Part shown: in pieces, positions 1-9,823 of the stretch | Numbering within the stretch: position 1 is the first letter of the stretch | Layout: every line of letters begins with the position of its first letter | DNA from: Motilimonas sp. E26 | Lineage (GTDB): Bacteria; Pseudomonadota; Gammaproteobacteria; Enterobacterales; CBDFNC01 | Direction: 5' to 3' | NCBI RefSeq assembly: GCF_021278025.1 | Contig: NZ_JAIBHJ010000002.1 | Location: 195,043 to 259,042 of the forward strand | DNA: 64,000 bases | Position numbers and translations under genes: made by a program | The notes under the pieces: generated by a model | What the model saw: the letters and a program-made list of their open reading frames with translations, nothing else | Database searches by the model: none | Told to the model about the DNA's origin: nothing

Positions 1-480
1 ACGTTCAAACAAAGCTTCGAACAAGGTGCCTAACAACATAGCATCAGTGATATCAGAAACAAAAAACTCGTCAAAGCAAATCACTCTTGCTTCAGCAGAT
101 AACTTATCAGCAATAATAAGCAAAGGATCTTCTTGGTTTTTTAACAAACCTAGCTCTTGATGCACTCGGTGCATAAAGCGGTGAAAATGCACTCGCATTT
201 TTTGCGAAAACGGCAAGCAATCAAAAAATGTATCGACCAAATAAGTTTTTCCGCGGCCAACTCCCCCCCAAAAATACAACCCCTTAATGGTTTCAACAGG
301 CTCAGGGGGCTGAAACTTTTGCTTAATCTTATCTAACCAGCTTGTTGATTTTACACTTGGCGCAGGCTTAACTAAATCTTGATAAAGGCGCTCAAGAGCA
401 AACACGGCTTGCTCTTGCGCCGCATCATAGAAAAAATCATCTTGTTTTAGGTCGCTTTGGTACTTGAGTAATGGCGTCAC
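1..480 (-). CDS. zapE: Cell division protein ZapE (AFG1-like ATPase), C-terminal part cut by window edge
   Basis: The first 160 codons of an AFG1/ZapE-type P-loop ATPase are present; the gene runs off the left edge (the family is about 370 aa). The Walker A motif GGVGRGKT is at residues 72-79 and a Walker B-like stretch (VICFDEF) follows near residue 130, then a stretch typical of the family (VSDITDAMLLGTLFEAL). ZapE is a cytoplasmic ATPase that associates with the FtsZ ring late in division. I chose the GTG start at 478-480 because it gives the family N-terminus (VTPLLKYQSDL); an in-frame stop lies about 19 codons upstream and there is no in-frame ATG. No strong ribosome binding site is visible. 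It is divergent from zapG, as in enterobacteria. Confidence 0.9.
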   Translation of the reverse strand, partial: MTPLLKYQSDLKQDDFFYDAAQEQAVFALERLYQDLVKPAPSVKSTSWLDKIKQKFQPPEPVETIKGLYFWGGVGRGKTYLVDTFFDCLPFSQKMRVHFHRFMHRVHQELGLLKNQEDPLLIIADKLSAEARVICFDEFFVSDITDAMLLGTLFEALFER

Positions 481-584
481 AGGCTTTATTAATATCCATA
501 CAGGTTTATCAGGTATAAACTTGCACTTTGCATCCTAATGGGTTGCAAGCACTATATAACAATATTGCAACAGTTTAGGTTGCT

Positions 585-611
585 TTGTATATACCCAAGT
601 CATGCTAAAAT
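585..611 (+). promoter_or_regulatory. Putative extended -10 promoter for zapG
   Basis: An extended -10 element (TG-C-TAAAAT, 603-611) lies about 65 bp upstream of zapG. The best -35 candidate is TTGTAT at 585-590 with a short 15 bp spacer; a TG-extended -10 tolerates a weak -35. Assigned by motif only. Confidence 0.35.
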
Positions 612-675
612 CCCATGCCGTGCGTTTTGTGGTATATCAATGGTGTACCCTTATTTTCAGTGAGTTGGAGTAGAT

Positions 676-1242
676 ATGACAGAAATTACATTAATCAGTA
701 CTTTTATTTTTGCCCTTATTATTGGCTTTATGATTGGCCGTCGCTTCCCGAGTAATAAACAAGCCGCCCAATTTGAGAAACAGGTTACTTCACAGCAACA
801 AAAAATGAATGACTACCAACATCAGTTGGATAAATGCCAAGCGCAAATAAAACAACAAACAAACGATCAAAGCAAATATCAGCAACAAGTATCGACCCAC
901 TTTGCGAAAACAGCCGATTTAATGGATAGCATCGCAAATCAATATCAAACCTTGTATCAGTACATGGCACAGCAATCAGAACAACTGTTACCTGAAGCAG
1001 AAGCCAACCGTAACATTTCAATTTTTAGACGTAACAAACGCGTCGATGACACAACTTCAACCGACTCCCAAGAGCTTGAGACAAAAGCCACTGAACTAAA
1101 CACACAGCAAGATGACGCATCTACTCAACATTCAGATAACGCTGATATCAAAAATCCCCTCGCGGTGAACCTTGAAAACCCCCAAACCGACCCTAGTCTA
1201 GTTGAGAAAGTAACACCGAAGTCGCCTGAAAAAGTGTCGTAG
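676..1242 (+). CDS. zapG: ZapG/YhcB family inner-membrane division protein (DUF1043)
   Basis: This 188 aa protein has one N-terminal transmembrane segment (about residues 5-22, ending IGFMIGRRF) and then a long Gln- and Lys-rich helix (about 28-100) likely to form a coiled coil. The conserved stretch FAKTADLMDSIANQYQTLY matches the YhcB/DUF1043 family, recently renamed ZapG or LapD. The family is tied to coordinating cell-wall growth and division, probably through contacts with elongasome and divisome proteins. The tail (about 120-188) is Thr-, Asp- and Glu-rich and looks disordered. The position between zapE and degQ matches E. coli. The family call is firm; the biochemical role is known only from homologues. 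Confidence 0.85.
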   Translation: MTEITLISTFIFALIIGFMIGRRFPSNKQAAQFEKQVTSQQQKMNDYQHQLDKCQAQIKQQTNDQSKYQQQVSTHFAKTADLMDSIANQYQTLYQYMAQQSEQLLPEAEANRNISIFRRNKRVDDTTSTDSQELETKATELNTQQDDASTQHSDNADIKNPLAVNLENPQTDPSLVEKVTPKSPEKVS

Positions 1243-1362
1243 AAGTGCCTTACAGTGAAGCAATGTCAACTTGGGTAAAGTACTGTAAAGAGCTGAACAG
1301 ATTGTTAATTTTAGACTCTATTAAAGGTATAAATTGAGTAACTTTGACTCTAGGAGAGCAAG

Positions 1363-2724
1363 ATGAAAAAACCGATTTCTATTTTTACTGCTGTTGCCCT
1401 TTCAACTGCCTTAGCCTTAGGTAGTTTACCAGCACAAGCCGCTCACCCAGTGGCGATACAAGGGCAAGAATTGCCCAGCCTGGCACCATTACTTGAAGAA
1501 GTCAGCCCTGCGGTGGTTAATATTTCTGTTGCTGGTACCAAAGTTTCGCGGCAAAACATCCCTGAGCCTTTCCGTCATTTTTTCGGACCTGACGCCTTAG
1601 CTGAAGGAGCTAAACAACCGTTTAGGGGGTTAGGATCTGGCGTTATTATCGATGCCAAAAAAGGATACGTGATCACTAACTATCATGTGATCCACCAAGC
1701 TGATGAAATTAAGGTTACGTTAAACAACGGCAAAGAGTACACCGCAAAGAAAATTGGTGAAGATCAGCAAACCGATATTGCATTGTTACAAATTGATGCC
1801 AAAAACCTGACCGCCATTAAGCTGGCCAACTCAGATGAACTGCGCGTGGGTGACTTTACCATAGCTATTGGTAACCCTTTTGGCTTAGGTCAAACCGTCA
1901 CCTCTGGCATCGTTAGCGCACTGGGTCGCAGTGGCTTAAATATCGAAAACTATGAGAACTTCATCCAAACCGACGCTGCAATTAATAGCGGTAACTCCGG
2001 CGGTGCACTGCTCAACCTACGCGGTGAGTTAATTGGTATTAATACCGCCATCTTAGGCCCTAATGGCGGTAACATCGGCATCGGTTTTGCCATCCCAGTG
2101 AACATGGTGAAAAACCTGTCGGCACAAATTTTAGAGTTTGGTGAGGTTCGCCGAGGCCTATTAGGCATTACAGGTGGCGAGCTGACCCCCGAGCTTGCCG
2201 AAGCCTTTGGTTATGACACCCAACACGGTGCTTTTGTTAACCAAGTCATGGCCGATTCAGCTGCCGAGGAGGCAGGGCTACAAGCCGGTGACATCATCAT
2301 TAAACTTAACCAACAAAAAATACGTTCATTTAATGAGCTTCGCGCAAAAGTAGCCACCTTGGGTGCAGGTAAAGAAATCAACCTTACCGTTGTTCGTGAC
2401 GGCAAAGAAAAAGATTTCAAAGTCATACTGCAAGAAGCTAAAGAATCCAATATCGCCGCTAATTCATTACATCCGGCCCTTGAAGGTGCCACGTTAAGCA
2501 GCACCGCACCCGGCGAGAAAGTACAAGGGGTATTAATCAGTAAGATAGTGCCTAACTCTCCTGCCGCGTTAGCAGGTTTAGAAGAAGGAGATATCATTTT
2601 GGGTATTAACCGCTTACGCACTAAAGATATGGCAGACTTACGTAAAATAATTGAAGATAAACCTTCGGTTCTCGCCCTCAATATCAAACGTGGCAACGCC
2701 TCTTTGTACCGCGTGATCCGTTAA
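1363..2724 (+). CDS. degQ: Periplasmic serine endoprotease DegQ (HtrA family)
   Basis: This 453 aa HtrA protease degrades and chaperones misfolded envelope proteins. A signal peptide ends near residue 26 (LPAQA). The trypsin-like domain carries the triad His108 (TNYHVI), Asp138 (TDIALL) and Ser212 (GNSGGA). Two PDZ domains follow, at about 260-350 and 375-450. The short loop near the active site and the adjacency to degS favour DegQ over DegP. A good ribosome binding site (AGGAGAG) lies about 5 nt before the ATG. It is separated from degS by a strong terminator, so degS is probably transcribed mainly on its own. Confidence 0.95.
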   Translation: MKKPISIFTAVALSTALALGSLPAQAAHPVAIQGQELPSLAPLLEEVSPAVVNISVAGTKVSRQNIPEPFRHFFGPDALAEGAKQPFRGLGSGVIIDAKKGYVITNYHVIHQADEIKVTLNNGKEYTAKKIGEDQQTDIALLQIDAKNLTAIKLANSDELRVGDFTIAIGNPFGLGQTVTSGIVSALGRSGLNIENYENFIQTDAAINSGNSGGALLNLRGELIGINTAILGPNGGNIGIGFAIPVNMVKNLSAQILEFGEVRRGLLGITGGELTPELAEAFGYDTQHGAFVNQVMADSAAEEAGLQAGDIIIKLNQQKIRSFNELRAKVATLGAGKEINLTVVRDGKEKDFKVILQEAKESNIAANSLHPALEGATLSSTAPGEKVQGVLISKIVPNSPAALAGLEEGDIILGINRLRTKDMADLRKIIEDKPSVLALNIKRGNASLYRVIR

Positions 2725-2815
2725 TTCATTGAAGTGAGGAGGTAAGCTCTTAATATAAAACGCGGCAATTTCCTTTCGTTATCGCGAAATCCGCTAAATA
2801 TAGCTACCTCTGTCA

Positions 2816-2843
2816 AACGCCCGCAACGCGGGCGTTTTTTTTT
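2816..2843 (+). terminator. Rho-independent terminator after degQ
   Basis: A perfect 9 bp GC-rich stem (2816-2824 with 2828-2836, 3 nt loop) is followed by a run of nine T in total, a textbook intrinsic terminator between degQ and degS. Confidence 0.95.
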
Positions 2844-2891
2844 GCTACATTTTTGTTATTCTGCTCCTTTATCTTAATGTAAATATTTAAC

Positions 2892-3971
2892 ATGCCTTCT
2901 GCTCTCAGCTATTTAATAAAATCTATCAGTATTGGTGTTCTCATTGCCGTATTTTTACTGATTTTCTTCCCTCCCCTGCGCAATAATCACGAACTGCCAT
3001 TTGCGGAACAAATTGAAACTTACAGCAGCCAAGTCGAAAGCTACAGTAGTGCAGTGCGAAGAGCGGCACCTGCTGTCGTTAACATCTATTCTCAGGATTA
3101 TCAGCGCTCCAATATAAATAGTCAGCCAGAACTTAGACCGACCGGCCTTGGCTCCGGTATTATCATGAGTGACAAAGGCTATATTTTAACCAATATGCAC
3201 GTGGTCGAAAAAGCAGATCAGGTACTCGTCGCTTTGCAAGATGGCCGCCTACTTACCGCTCAGATGATCGGTAGTGACGCCGTTACTGATTTAGCCGTAT
3301 TACAAATAAAAGCAGAAAACCTCCCTGTGATCCCACAAAACTCCGCCTATTTACCTAAAGTGGGCGATGTCGTTCTCGCCATCGGTAATCCATACAACAT
3401 AGGTCAAACGGTAACTCAAGGGATTATAAGCGCCACTGGCCGAACAGGCATAAGCTCCACAGGACGGCAAGACTTTTTACAGACCGATGCCGCCATCAAT
3501 AGAGGCAACTCGGGCGGAGCCCTAATTAATAGTCGTGGTGAGATGGTAGGTATTAACACATCAGCATTTCATGTCACGCAAAGCTTAGACAGTTATGGTA
3601 TTAGCTTTGCCGTGCCTTATTTATTAGCCGAAAGGATCATGGCTAACTTAATCCGTGATGGTCGAGTAATACGAGGCTCAATTGGTGTCGTCGGTGGGCC
3701 AGTAAACCCTGTTATGGCACGATTATGGGGAATTGAGGCACAAAAAGGCATAATGATCACGAGTGTGATGGATGGTGGTCCGGCAAGTTTAGCAGGGGTA
3801 AAACCCTCTGACGTAATGCTAGCTATTAATCAAATACCAGTCACCGGTGTTACAGACGTATTAGACCGCGTAGCAGAAGTGCGTCCAGGCGAAGAAATAC
3901 AAGTTAAGCTTTTAAGAGAGGGGAAAGAGATTAAGCTAACCATCGAAGTGGCTGATTACGACGAGCTCTAA
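2892..3971 (+). CDS. degS: Site-1 serine protease DegS (sigma-E activation)
   Basis: This 359 aa membrane-anchored HtrA protease has an uncleaved N-terminal transmembrane helix at about residues 8-28, a protease domain with His103 (TNMHVV), Asp133 (TDLAVL) and Ser207 (GNSGGA), and a single C-terminal PDZ domain (about 255-350). In homologues the PDZ domain senses the C-termini of unfolded outer-membrane porins, and DegS then makes the first cut in the anti-sigma factor RseA, releasing sigma-E. Having one PDZ and a membrane anchor separates it from DegQ upstream. The start has no strong Shine-Dalgarno sequence, but the N-terminus matches the family. Confidence 0.95.
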   Translation: MPSALSYLIKSISIGVLIAVFLLIFFPPLRNNHELPFAEQIETYSSQVESYSSAVRRAAPAVVNIYSQDYQRSNINSQPELRPTGLGSGIIMSDKGYILTNMHVVEKADQVLVALQDGRLLTAQMIGSDAVTDLAVLQIKAENLPVIPQNSAYLPKVGDVVLAIGNPYNIGQTVTQGIISATGRTGISSTGRQDFLQTDAAINRGNSGGALINSRGEMVGINTSAFHVTQSLDSYGISFAVPYLLAERIMANLIRDGRVIRGSIGVVGGPVNPVMARLWGIEAQKGIMITSVMDGGPASLAGVKPSDVMLAINQIPVTGVTDVLDRVAEVRPGEEIQVKLLREGKEIKLTIEVADYDEL

Positions 3972-3994
3972 TAACCTGAGTTGAACGTTAACAT

Positions 3995-4038
3995 GAAACA
4001 TTAAAACGGCCACAATAAAGCGGCCATTTTAATGTTTC
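3995..4038. terminator. Bidirectional terminator between degS and murA
   Basis: A long inverted repeat (3995-4011 with 4022-4038, one mismatch, 10 nt loop) has an A-rich left arm and a T-rich right arm. It sits between two convergent genes, so it can end transcription on both strands. Confidence 0.85.
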
Positions 4039-4049
4039 AAGAGCAATAA

Positions 4050-5303
<1,254 letters not shown>

Positions 5304-5315
5304 TCATACCTCGAT

Positions 5316-5573
5316 TCAGGACGGCTGATTAAATATTTTTTCTTTTTGCCATTGCTGCGGCGTAAAAGCTTTAATGCTTAAAGCATGGATCGTGTTGGCA
5401 GCAATTTCTTCCATCAAGGGAGCATAGATGGCTTGCTGTTTTTTTACGCGACTCATGTCTGCAAACATGTCAGAAACAGCGATCACTTGAAAGTGACTGC
5501 CTTCACCTTTGACATAACATGCCTCTAGTGGCAATGCGGCTAATAACTTCGCCTCTATTTCTTTTGGATCCAT
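5316..5573 (-). CDS. ibaG: BolA-family protein IbaG
   Basis: This 85 aa BolA-like protein has the family core, including GEGSHFQVIAVS and the motif around HALSIKAFTPQQW. Homologues of this subgroup (IbaG, formerly YrbA) bind monothiol glutaredoxins and 2Fe-2S clusters and respond to acid stress. The position directly before murA and after the mla genes is the conserved location of ibaG, which separates it from bolA itself. The gap to mlaB (173 bp) is unusually long for this operon and contains a hairpin. A Shine-Dalgarno-like AGGA precedes the ATG by about 7 nt. Confidence 0.9.
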   Translation of the reverse strand: MDPKEIEAKLLAALPLEACYVKGEGSHFQVIAVSDMFADMSRVKKQQAIYAPLMEEIAANTIHALSIKAFTPQQWQKEKIFNQPS

Positions 5574-5699
5574 AGTAAAATCCTACTTTTATTCAGAAAA
5601 AATACGTGAAACTTTGGCTCGCTGACGGGAGATATCAGTCTGACAGGCCATAAAAGTCAGCTGTTTTATCACCAATTGCGTCTAAGTTAAACCGCTAAG

Positions 5700-5733
5700 G
5701 CGTGATTATTCTGGTTTTTGTTAACAATCACGC
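5700..5733 (-). promoter_or_regulatory. Hairpin in the mlaB-ibaG gap
   Basis: A perfect 8 bp inverted repeat (5700-5707 with 5726-5733) encloses an 18 nt loop, just after the mlaB stop on the transcribed strand. No T-run follows it on the minus strand, so it is not a normal intrinsic terminator. It may stabilise or process the mRNA between the mla genes and ibaG-murA. Confidence 0.35.
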
Positions 5734-5746
5734 TTTTATCGATAGC

Positions 5747-6007
5747 TTACGCTGGCTCAAATAAGGGGGTTAATCCATATAAATCAGCAAGCTTACGTAA
5801 GCTTGAAGGTAAATTGATAAATTCACAGCCTAGGGGAGCATAAAACGTGACTAACCAAGCTAAGCCCGCTGAGTCAAAGTCACAGACACCTGATAAATCA
5901 ATCTTTTCAAAATCGGCTGTGACACTAGGGGCAAGCCCAGCCACTTGTTCAGTGACTAAGGCGCCTGTAATAGAAAGGGTTTGCTGGTTTAATGTAAAAT
6001 CTAACAT
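5747..6007 (-). CDS. mlaB: STAS-domain protein MlaB
   Basis: This 86 aa single STAS-domain protein has the STAS core (KIDLSGVCDFDSAGLAWLV) with the conserved DSAG turn. In the Mla system MlaB binds the ATPase MlaF on the cytoplasmic face and supports assembly and activity of the MlaFEDB transporter. It begins immediately after the mlaC stop codon, which suggests translational coupling. The length is slightly below the E. coli protein (97 aa), with no sign of truncation. Confidence 0.9.
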   Translation of the reverse strand: MLDFTLNQQTLSITGALVTEQVAGLAPSVTADFEKIDLSGVCDFDSAGLAWLVTFYAPLGCEFINLPSSLRKLADLYGLTPLFEPA

Positions 6008-6628
6008 TTACTTGTTTTCATTATTTTTAGCAATAAGTTGTGCGGTCACACTGTCGATGCCATCTTTACGAATTAAGCTGCCTAACTCAGACTGCTTGGT
6101 TGATAACAAGCTTACACCTTCCGCAACGACATCAAACACCCGCCATGATTGAGTCTTCTTATCTAAACGCAGCTTAAATGACACATTGATGTCTGGAGAG
6201 CCCGCTTGCACAAAGCGCACTGGCACGGTGACAATTTTTTTACCAGCAAAGCTTTCTCGCTTATCAAACTGTAACACTTGCTGATCATATTTAAACAACA
6301 CGGTTGAGTAAGTTTTCACCATGTGTTCTTTAAATGCCGCGACAAAATTTTCTCTTTGTGCTGGCGTGGTATTTTTTAGCTCCGGCCCAACGACCTTATA
6401 TGCCGAGTACTTTGAATCAACATAAAATAGTAACTCTTCACGAACAATATCCTCAGCATGGGCGGGATCTTTTTCCATTAAAGCTTTTTCATTTTTAACC
6501 CGATCAAATGCTTTACCCGCTACCTCTTCAATGAGTTGATAAGGGTCTTGGTATTCTTTCAGAGTGGCAGCAACCGCCATATTGCTAGAAAGCAGTAAAC
6601 ATAATGGCAACAAAAAGCGCAATAGCAT
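6008..6628 (-). CDS. mlaC: Periplasmic phospholipid-binding protein MlaC
   Basis: This 206 aa protein has a signal peptide (cut near residue 20, MAVAA) and the Tol-tol/Ttg2 fold. MlaC shuttles phospholipids through the periplasm between the outer-membrane MlaA complex and the inner-membrane MlaFEDB transporter. Family-typical stretches include the DPYQLIEEVAGKAF region near the N-terminus and the LRLDKKTQSWRVFDVVAEGVS region near residue 160. It lies 3 bp after mlaD. No mlaA is present in this window, as is usual because it maps elsewhere. Confidence 0.93.
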   Translation of the reverse strand: MLLRFLLPLCLLLSSNMAVAATLKEYQDPYQLIEEVAGKAFDRVKNEKALMEKDPAHAEDIVREELLFYVDSKYSAYKVVGPELKNTTPAQRENFVAAFKEHMVKTYSTVLFKYDQQVLQFDKRESFAGKKIVTVPVRFVQAGSPDINVSFKLRLDKKTQSWRVFDVVAEGVSLLSTKQSELGSLIRKDGIDSVTAQLIAKNNENK

Positions 6629-6631
6629 GTT

Positions 6632-7108
6632 TTATTCCTTACTGTTGTCTTGAATTGAAAATAAAAATTGTCCGATTAAATCTTCGAGCACCAGTGCAGA
6701 TTTGGTGTCATCAATAAAATCACCTTCACCGAGTAACTCTATGTCATCATCCATAAAACCAGGACGCAAGCCAATAAATTGCTCTCCCAACAACCCTGCC
6801 GTCAAAATCGCAAGGGAGCTCGTCTCTGGATAAAATCCATATTGCTGGTCCATTCTTAATGTCACAACAGGCGTATAACTTTTGGCATCAAGGGAGATAG
6901 CCTCAACACGCCCAACCACAACCCCGCCTAACTTAACTGGTGAGCGAACCTTTAAGCCACCAATATTGTCAAACTTCGCCTTCAAGGTATAAGAGCCTTG
7001 GTCTTGAGTAAAGGAAAAACCAGCCACTTGTACCACGAGTAAAACCAAAGCAAAGCAGCCCGCTAAGACAAAACTGCCAACCGCTAAATGTAATTTTTTT
7101 TCTGTCAT
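6632..7108 (-). CDS. mlaD: MCE-domain protein MlaD
   Basis: This 158 aa protein has an N-terminal transmembrane helix (about residues 8-30) and one MCE domain (about 38-117), including the family stretch IGGLKVRSPVKLGGVVVGRV. MlaD forms a hexameric ring in the periplasm on top of the MlaFE transporter and makes a hydrophobic tunnel for lipid passage. The C-terminal segment LLGEQFIGLRPG is well conserved. The gene lies between mlaE and mlaC with a short spacer. Confidence 0.95.
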   Translation of the reverse strand: MTEKKLHLAVGSFVLAGCFALVLLVVQVAGFSFTQDQGSYTLKAKFDNIGGLKVRSPVKLGGVVVGRVEAISLDAKSYTPVVTLRMDQQYGFYPETSSLAILTAGLLGEQFIGLRPGFMDDDIELLGEGDFIDDTKSALVLEDLIGQFLFSIQDNSKE

Positions 7109-7123
7109 TTTTGTTCCCTAACC

Positions 7124-7897
7124 TTAACCATACATCAAGATGGTTAATATAAAATCCAGCGCCAACACCAATAAAGATGCATTAACCACGGTTCGCGTTG
7201 TCGCCTCACTGATGCCTGCTGACGAAGGCTTAGCATAGTAGCCGTTGTATAAAGCCACCCATACAATTACAAAAGCAAATACGGTACTTTTAATAAAGCC
7301 GTAAAAAATATCTTGATGAACATCAACACTGGCTTGCATTACCGACCAAAAGCCACCGCTATCGATGCCTTTCCAATCAACGCCGACAAAACTACCGCCC
7401 CAAATGGCAATCAAAGAAAACATAAAAGCCAGTACGGGCATTGATAACACTCCGGCCCAAAAACGTGGCGCAATAATGCGTTTAAACGGGTCCACCGCCA
7501 TCATTTCCATACTCGATATTTGCTCAGTGGCCTTCATTAGGCCAACCTCGGCGGTTAATGCCGAGCCCGCTCGGCCAGCAAACAATAATGCCGTCACTAC
7601 AGGGCCGAGCTCGCGCAGTAAAGATAATGCGACCATAGTACCGAGGCTTTGTTCTGCCCCATAACTCACCAGCACATTATAGCCTTGCAGGCCTAACACC
7701 ATACCGATAAACAACCCTGCCACCAGAATAATAGGTAACGAAAGTACGCCCAAGTTGTGAACTTGCCGACCGACTAAACGTAAAAATTTCCAATTTGGTT
7801 TGCTAAATAATGCACTCATCAGCATTAAACCGGCGACCCCAAGCTGGGTAACAAAGTTGACACTTCGCTCCCCTATTCGTTGAATTTGATTAATCAC
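7124..7897 (-). CDS. mlaE: ABC transporter permease MlaE
   Basis: This 257 aa multi-spanning permease belongs to the MlaE family. It has an N-terminal amphipathic region and about five membrane helices. Conserved stretches include the [19 protein letters not shown] loop and the [13 protein letters not shown] coupling region that contacts the ATPase. It forms the inner-membrane core of the Mla lipid transporter as a dimer. The start codon overlaps the end of mlaF by 4 nt, a translational coupling arrangement. Confidence 0.95.
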   Translation of the reverse strand: MINQIQRIGERSVNFVTQLGVAGLMLMSALFSKPNWKFLRLVGRQVHNLGVLSLPIILVAGLFIGMVLGLQGYNVLVSYGAEQSLGTMVALSLLRELGPVVTALLFAGRAGSALTAEVGLMKATEQISSMEMMAVDPFKRIIAPRFWAGVLSMPVLAFMFSLIAIWGGSFVGVDWKGIDSGGFWSVMQASVDVHQDIFYGFIKSTVFAFVIVWVALYNGYYAKPSSAGISEATTRTVVNASLLVLALDFILTILMYG

Positions 7898-8688
7898 TGC
7901 GTGGCTAAATCCTTTAAAAAATCGCTAGCGGGATAATGGAAGGGCACCGGCCCATTAGGCAATCCATTAATAAATTGAACCAGCCTCGGGTCTTGATTAG
8001 ACTTAATTTCATCAGCTGTTCCTTGGGCAATAATAGTTTTATCGGCTAGCACATAAACATAATCGGCAATCTCCAGTACTTCTGTCACGTCGTGACTGAC
8101 CACAATAGAAGTTAGCCCTAAGCTTTGGTTTAAATCACGGATCAGTTTTAACAACACGCCCATAGAAATCGGGTCTTGCCCTGCAAACGGCTCATCATAC
8201 ATCATTAGCTCAGGATCAAGCGCTGTTGCCCTTGCTAACGCAACTCGCCGCCCCATACCACCAGAGAGTTCCGTGGCCATTAACTGCTCTGCACCACGTA
8301 AACCAACTGATTCCAACTTCATTCTAACTAACGTTTGTAACACAGGCTCTGTCAGCTGTGTGTGTTCACGAAGCGGAAATGCCACATTCTCAAACACCGT
8401 TAACTCAGGGAACAAGGCGCCACTTTGAAATAATAACCCCATTTTACGCCGCATTTGATATAGCTGAGCGCGCTTAGCACGACAGACACTTTCACCGGAA
8501 AATAAAATATCCCCCGAAGATGGCGTTAATTGCCCACCGATTAATTTTAGCAACGTGGTTTTACCTATACCACTGGGACCTAAAATGGCCGTAATTTTAC
8601 CTTGTGCGATATCCAAATTGAGGTTATCGAACAATATCCGCTGCTCTCGAGCAAAACTCATATCACGGATCTGAACTAGCTGTCCCAT
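7894..8688 (-). CDS. mlaF: ABC transporter ATP-binding protein MlaF
   Basis: This ATPase subunit of the Mla lipid transporter has Walker A GPSGIGKT (about residues 37-44), signature LSGGMGRR and Walker [14 protein letters not shown] followed by the H-loop VVSHD. I chose the ATG at 8686-8688 (265 aa) over a GTG four codons upstream (8700), because AAGGTG lies about 9 nt before the ATG and the protein then starts MGQLVQIRD. It is the first gene of mlaFEDCB-ibaG-murA, with a good promoter just upstream. Confidence 0.95.
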   Translation of the reverse strand: MGQLVQIRDMSFAREQRILFDNLNLDIAQGKITAILGPSGIGKTTLLKLIGGQLTPSSGDILFSGESVCRAKRAQLYQMRRKMGLLFQSGALFPELTVFENVAFPLREHTQLTEPVLQTLVRMKLESVGLRGAEQLMATELSGGMGRRVALARATALDPELMMYDEPFAGQDPISMGVLLKLIRDLNQSLGLTSIVVSHDVTEVLEIADYVYVLADKTIIAQGTADEIKSNQDPRLVQFINGLPNGPVPFHYPASDFLKDLATQ

Positions 8689-8718
8689 TATATATTTCAC
8701 CTTAAAATACAGCTCACT

Positions 8719-8747
8719 ATTTTATGCTTAATAATAAACATACTCAA
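8719..8747 (-). promoter_or_regulatory. Sigma-70-type promoter of the mla operon
   Basis: On the minus strand, -35 TTGAGT (8742-8747) is followed by a 17 bp spacer and -10 TAAAAT (8719-8724), about 30 bp upstream of the mlaF start. Spacing is optimal, and both hexamers are close to consensus. Confidence 0.65.
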
Positions 8748-8813
8748 ACGCTTCACATTTGAGACCAGAAACGGGAAAATACCTTTTTCGGATCACACTT
8801 TTAGAAAGGAACT

Positions 8814-9791
8814 ATGGAAGCGAATATCCTTTGGCTTAATGTCTTAATACTCGTTGTTAGCCTAGCAGCATTAGTATGGAGCGCCGACAAATTTGTCTTT
8901 GGTGCCGCCGCCATCGCACGAAACTTAGGCATATCTCCTCTTATCATAGGCTTAACCATAGTCGCAATGGGATCATCTGCGCCAGAAATGATGGTGGCTG
9001 CGAGTGCTAGTTTAAATGGCGCTCCTAACACAGCCATTGGCAATGCCATTGGCTCCAACATTACCAATATTACCTTAGTATTAGGCTTAACCGCACTATT
9101 GCGGCCAATGCTAGTCGCATCTTCCACCATGCGTCGTGAGTTGCCTATGGTCATGGTGACTAGCCTATTGGCGGCGTGGTTATTATGGGATCTAGAGTTA
9201 ACGCGCGGTGAAGGAACGGTGTTAATTATTGGCTTTTTTGCGACGATTGGCGGCTTAACTTGGATGGCGTTAAAAAATCCAAACACCAATGATCCACTTG
9301 TTGAAGAGCTAGAAGATGAGATTCCCTCTGATATACCGTTTTGGAAAGCGGCATTTTGGTTGGTGTTTGGCTTAGGCTTATTAATATACAGCTCTAATGA
9401 ACTCGTGGGTTCAGCGGTCGTTATCGCGAAACATTTTGGCATATCAGATTTGGTCATCGGCTTAACTATTATTGCCATTGGTACCAGCTTGCCAGAGCTA
9501 GCCGCTTGTATTGCCAGCGTATTGAAGAAAGAAGGCGATCTTGCATTAGGAAACATTGTCGGTTCAAATATTTTTAATATCTTAGCTGTGTTAGCTATCC
9601 CAGGTATTTTAGCACCAGGAACCATAGACGCTAGCGCAGCGGGGCGTGATATGTATTACATGTTAGGCGTCACCGTTTTATTATTAATAGTGGCAGGTAA
9701 CGGTAAAATAAAAGAAATTACCCGCGTTGAAGGCGGATTATTATTAGCCTGCTTTATCGCGTACCAAGTTTTATTGTTTTACACTATGTAA
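8814..9791 (+). CDS. yrbG: YrbG family calcium/sodium antiporter
   Basis: This 325 aa integral membrane protein belongs to the Na+/Ca2+ exchanger superfamily. The two inverted alpha-repeats are plain: GSSAPEMMVAA...AIGNAIGSNITNI near residues 56-84 and GTSLPELAACI...ALGNIVGSNIFNI near residues 224-255. They form the ion-binding centre. About ten hydrophobic helices are present, with an acidic cytoplasmic loop (EELEDEIPSD) between the halves. It is divergent from mlaF, as in E. coli, and heads the kdsC-lpt cluster. AGAAAGGA precedes the ATG. Ion specificity cannot be read from the sequence. Confidence 0.85.
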   Translation: MEANILWLNVLILVVSLAALVWSADKFVFGAAAIARNLGISPLIIGLTIVAMGSSAPEMMVAASASLNGAPNTAIGNAIGSNITNITLVLGLTALLRPMLVASSTMRRELPMVMVTSLLAAWLLWDLELTRGEGTVLIIGFFATIGGLTWMALKNPNTNDPLVEELEDEIPSDIPFWKAAFWLVFGLGLLIYSSNELVGSAVVIAKHFGISDLVIGLTIIAIGTSLPELAACIASVLKKEGDLALGNIVGSNIFNILAVLAIPGILAPGTIDASAAGRDMYYMLGVTVLLLIVAGNGKIKEITRVEGGLLLACFIAYQVLLFYTM

Positions 9792-9823
9792 TTTTATTCA
9801 AACTTATGTAATTAGGGCTTTTT

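Noticed and set aside
1270-1345. Promoter search upstream of degQ
   Set aside because: TATAAAT-like sequence is present near 1328, but no -35 at acceptable spacing could be fixed.
2211-2696. 161 aa open frame antisense to degQ
   Set aside because: Shadow of the degQ PDZ region; no independent support.
8801-9625. 274 aa open frame antisense to yrbG
   Set aside because: Shadow frame opposite a clear membrane transporter; its Pro/Thr/Ala-rich product has no signal, motif or ribosome binding site.
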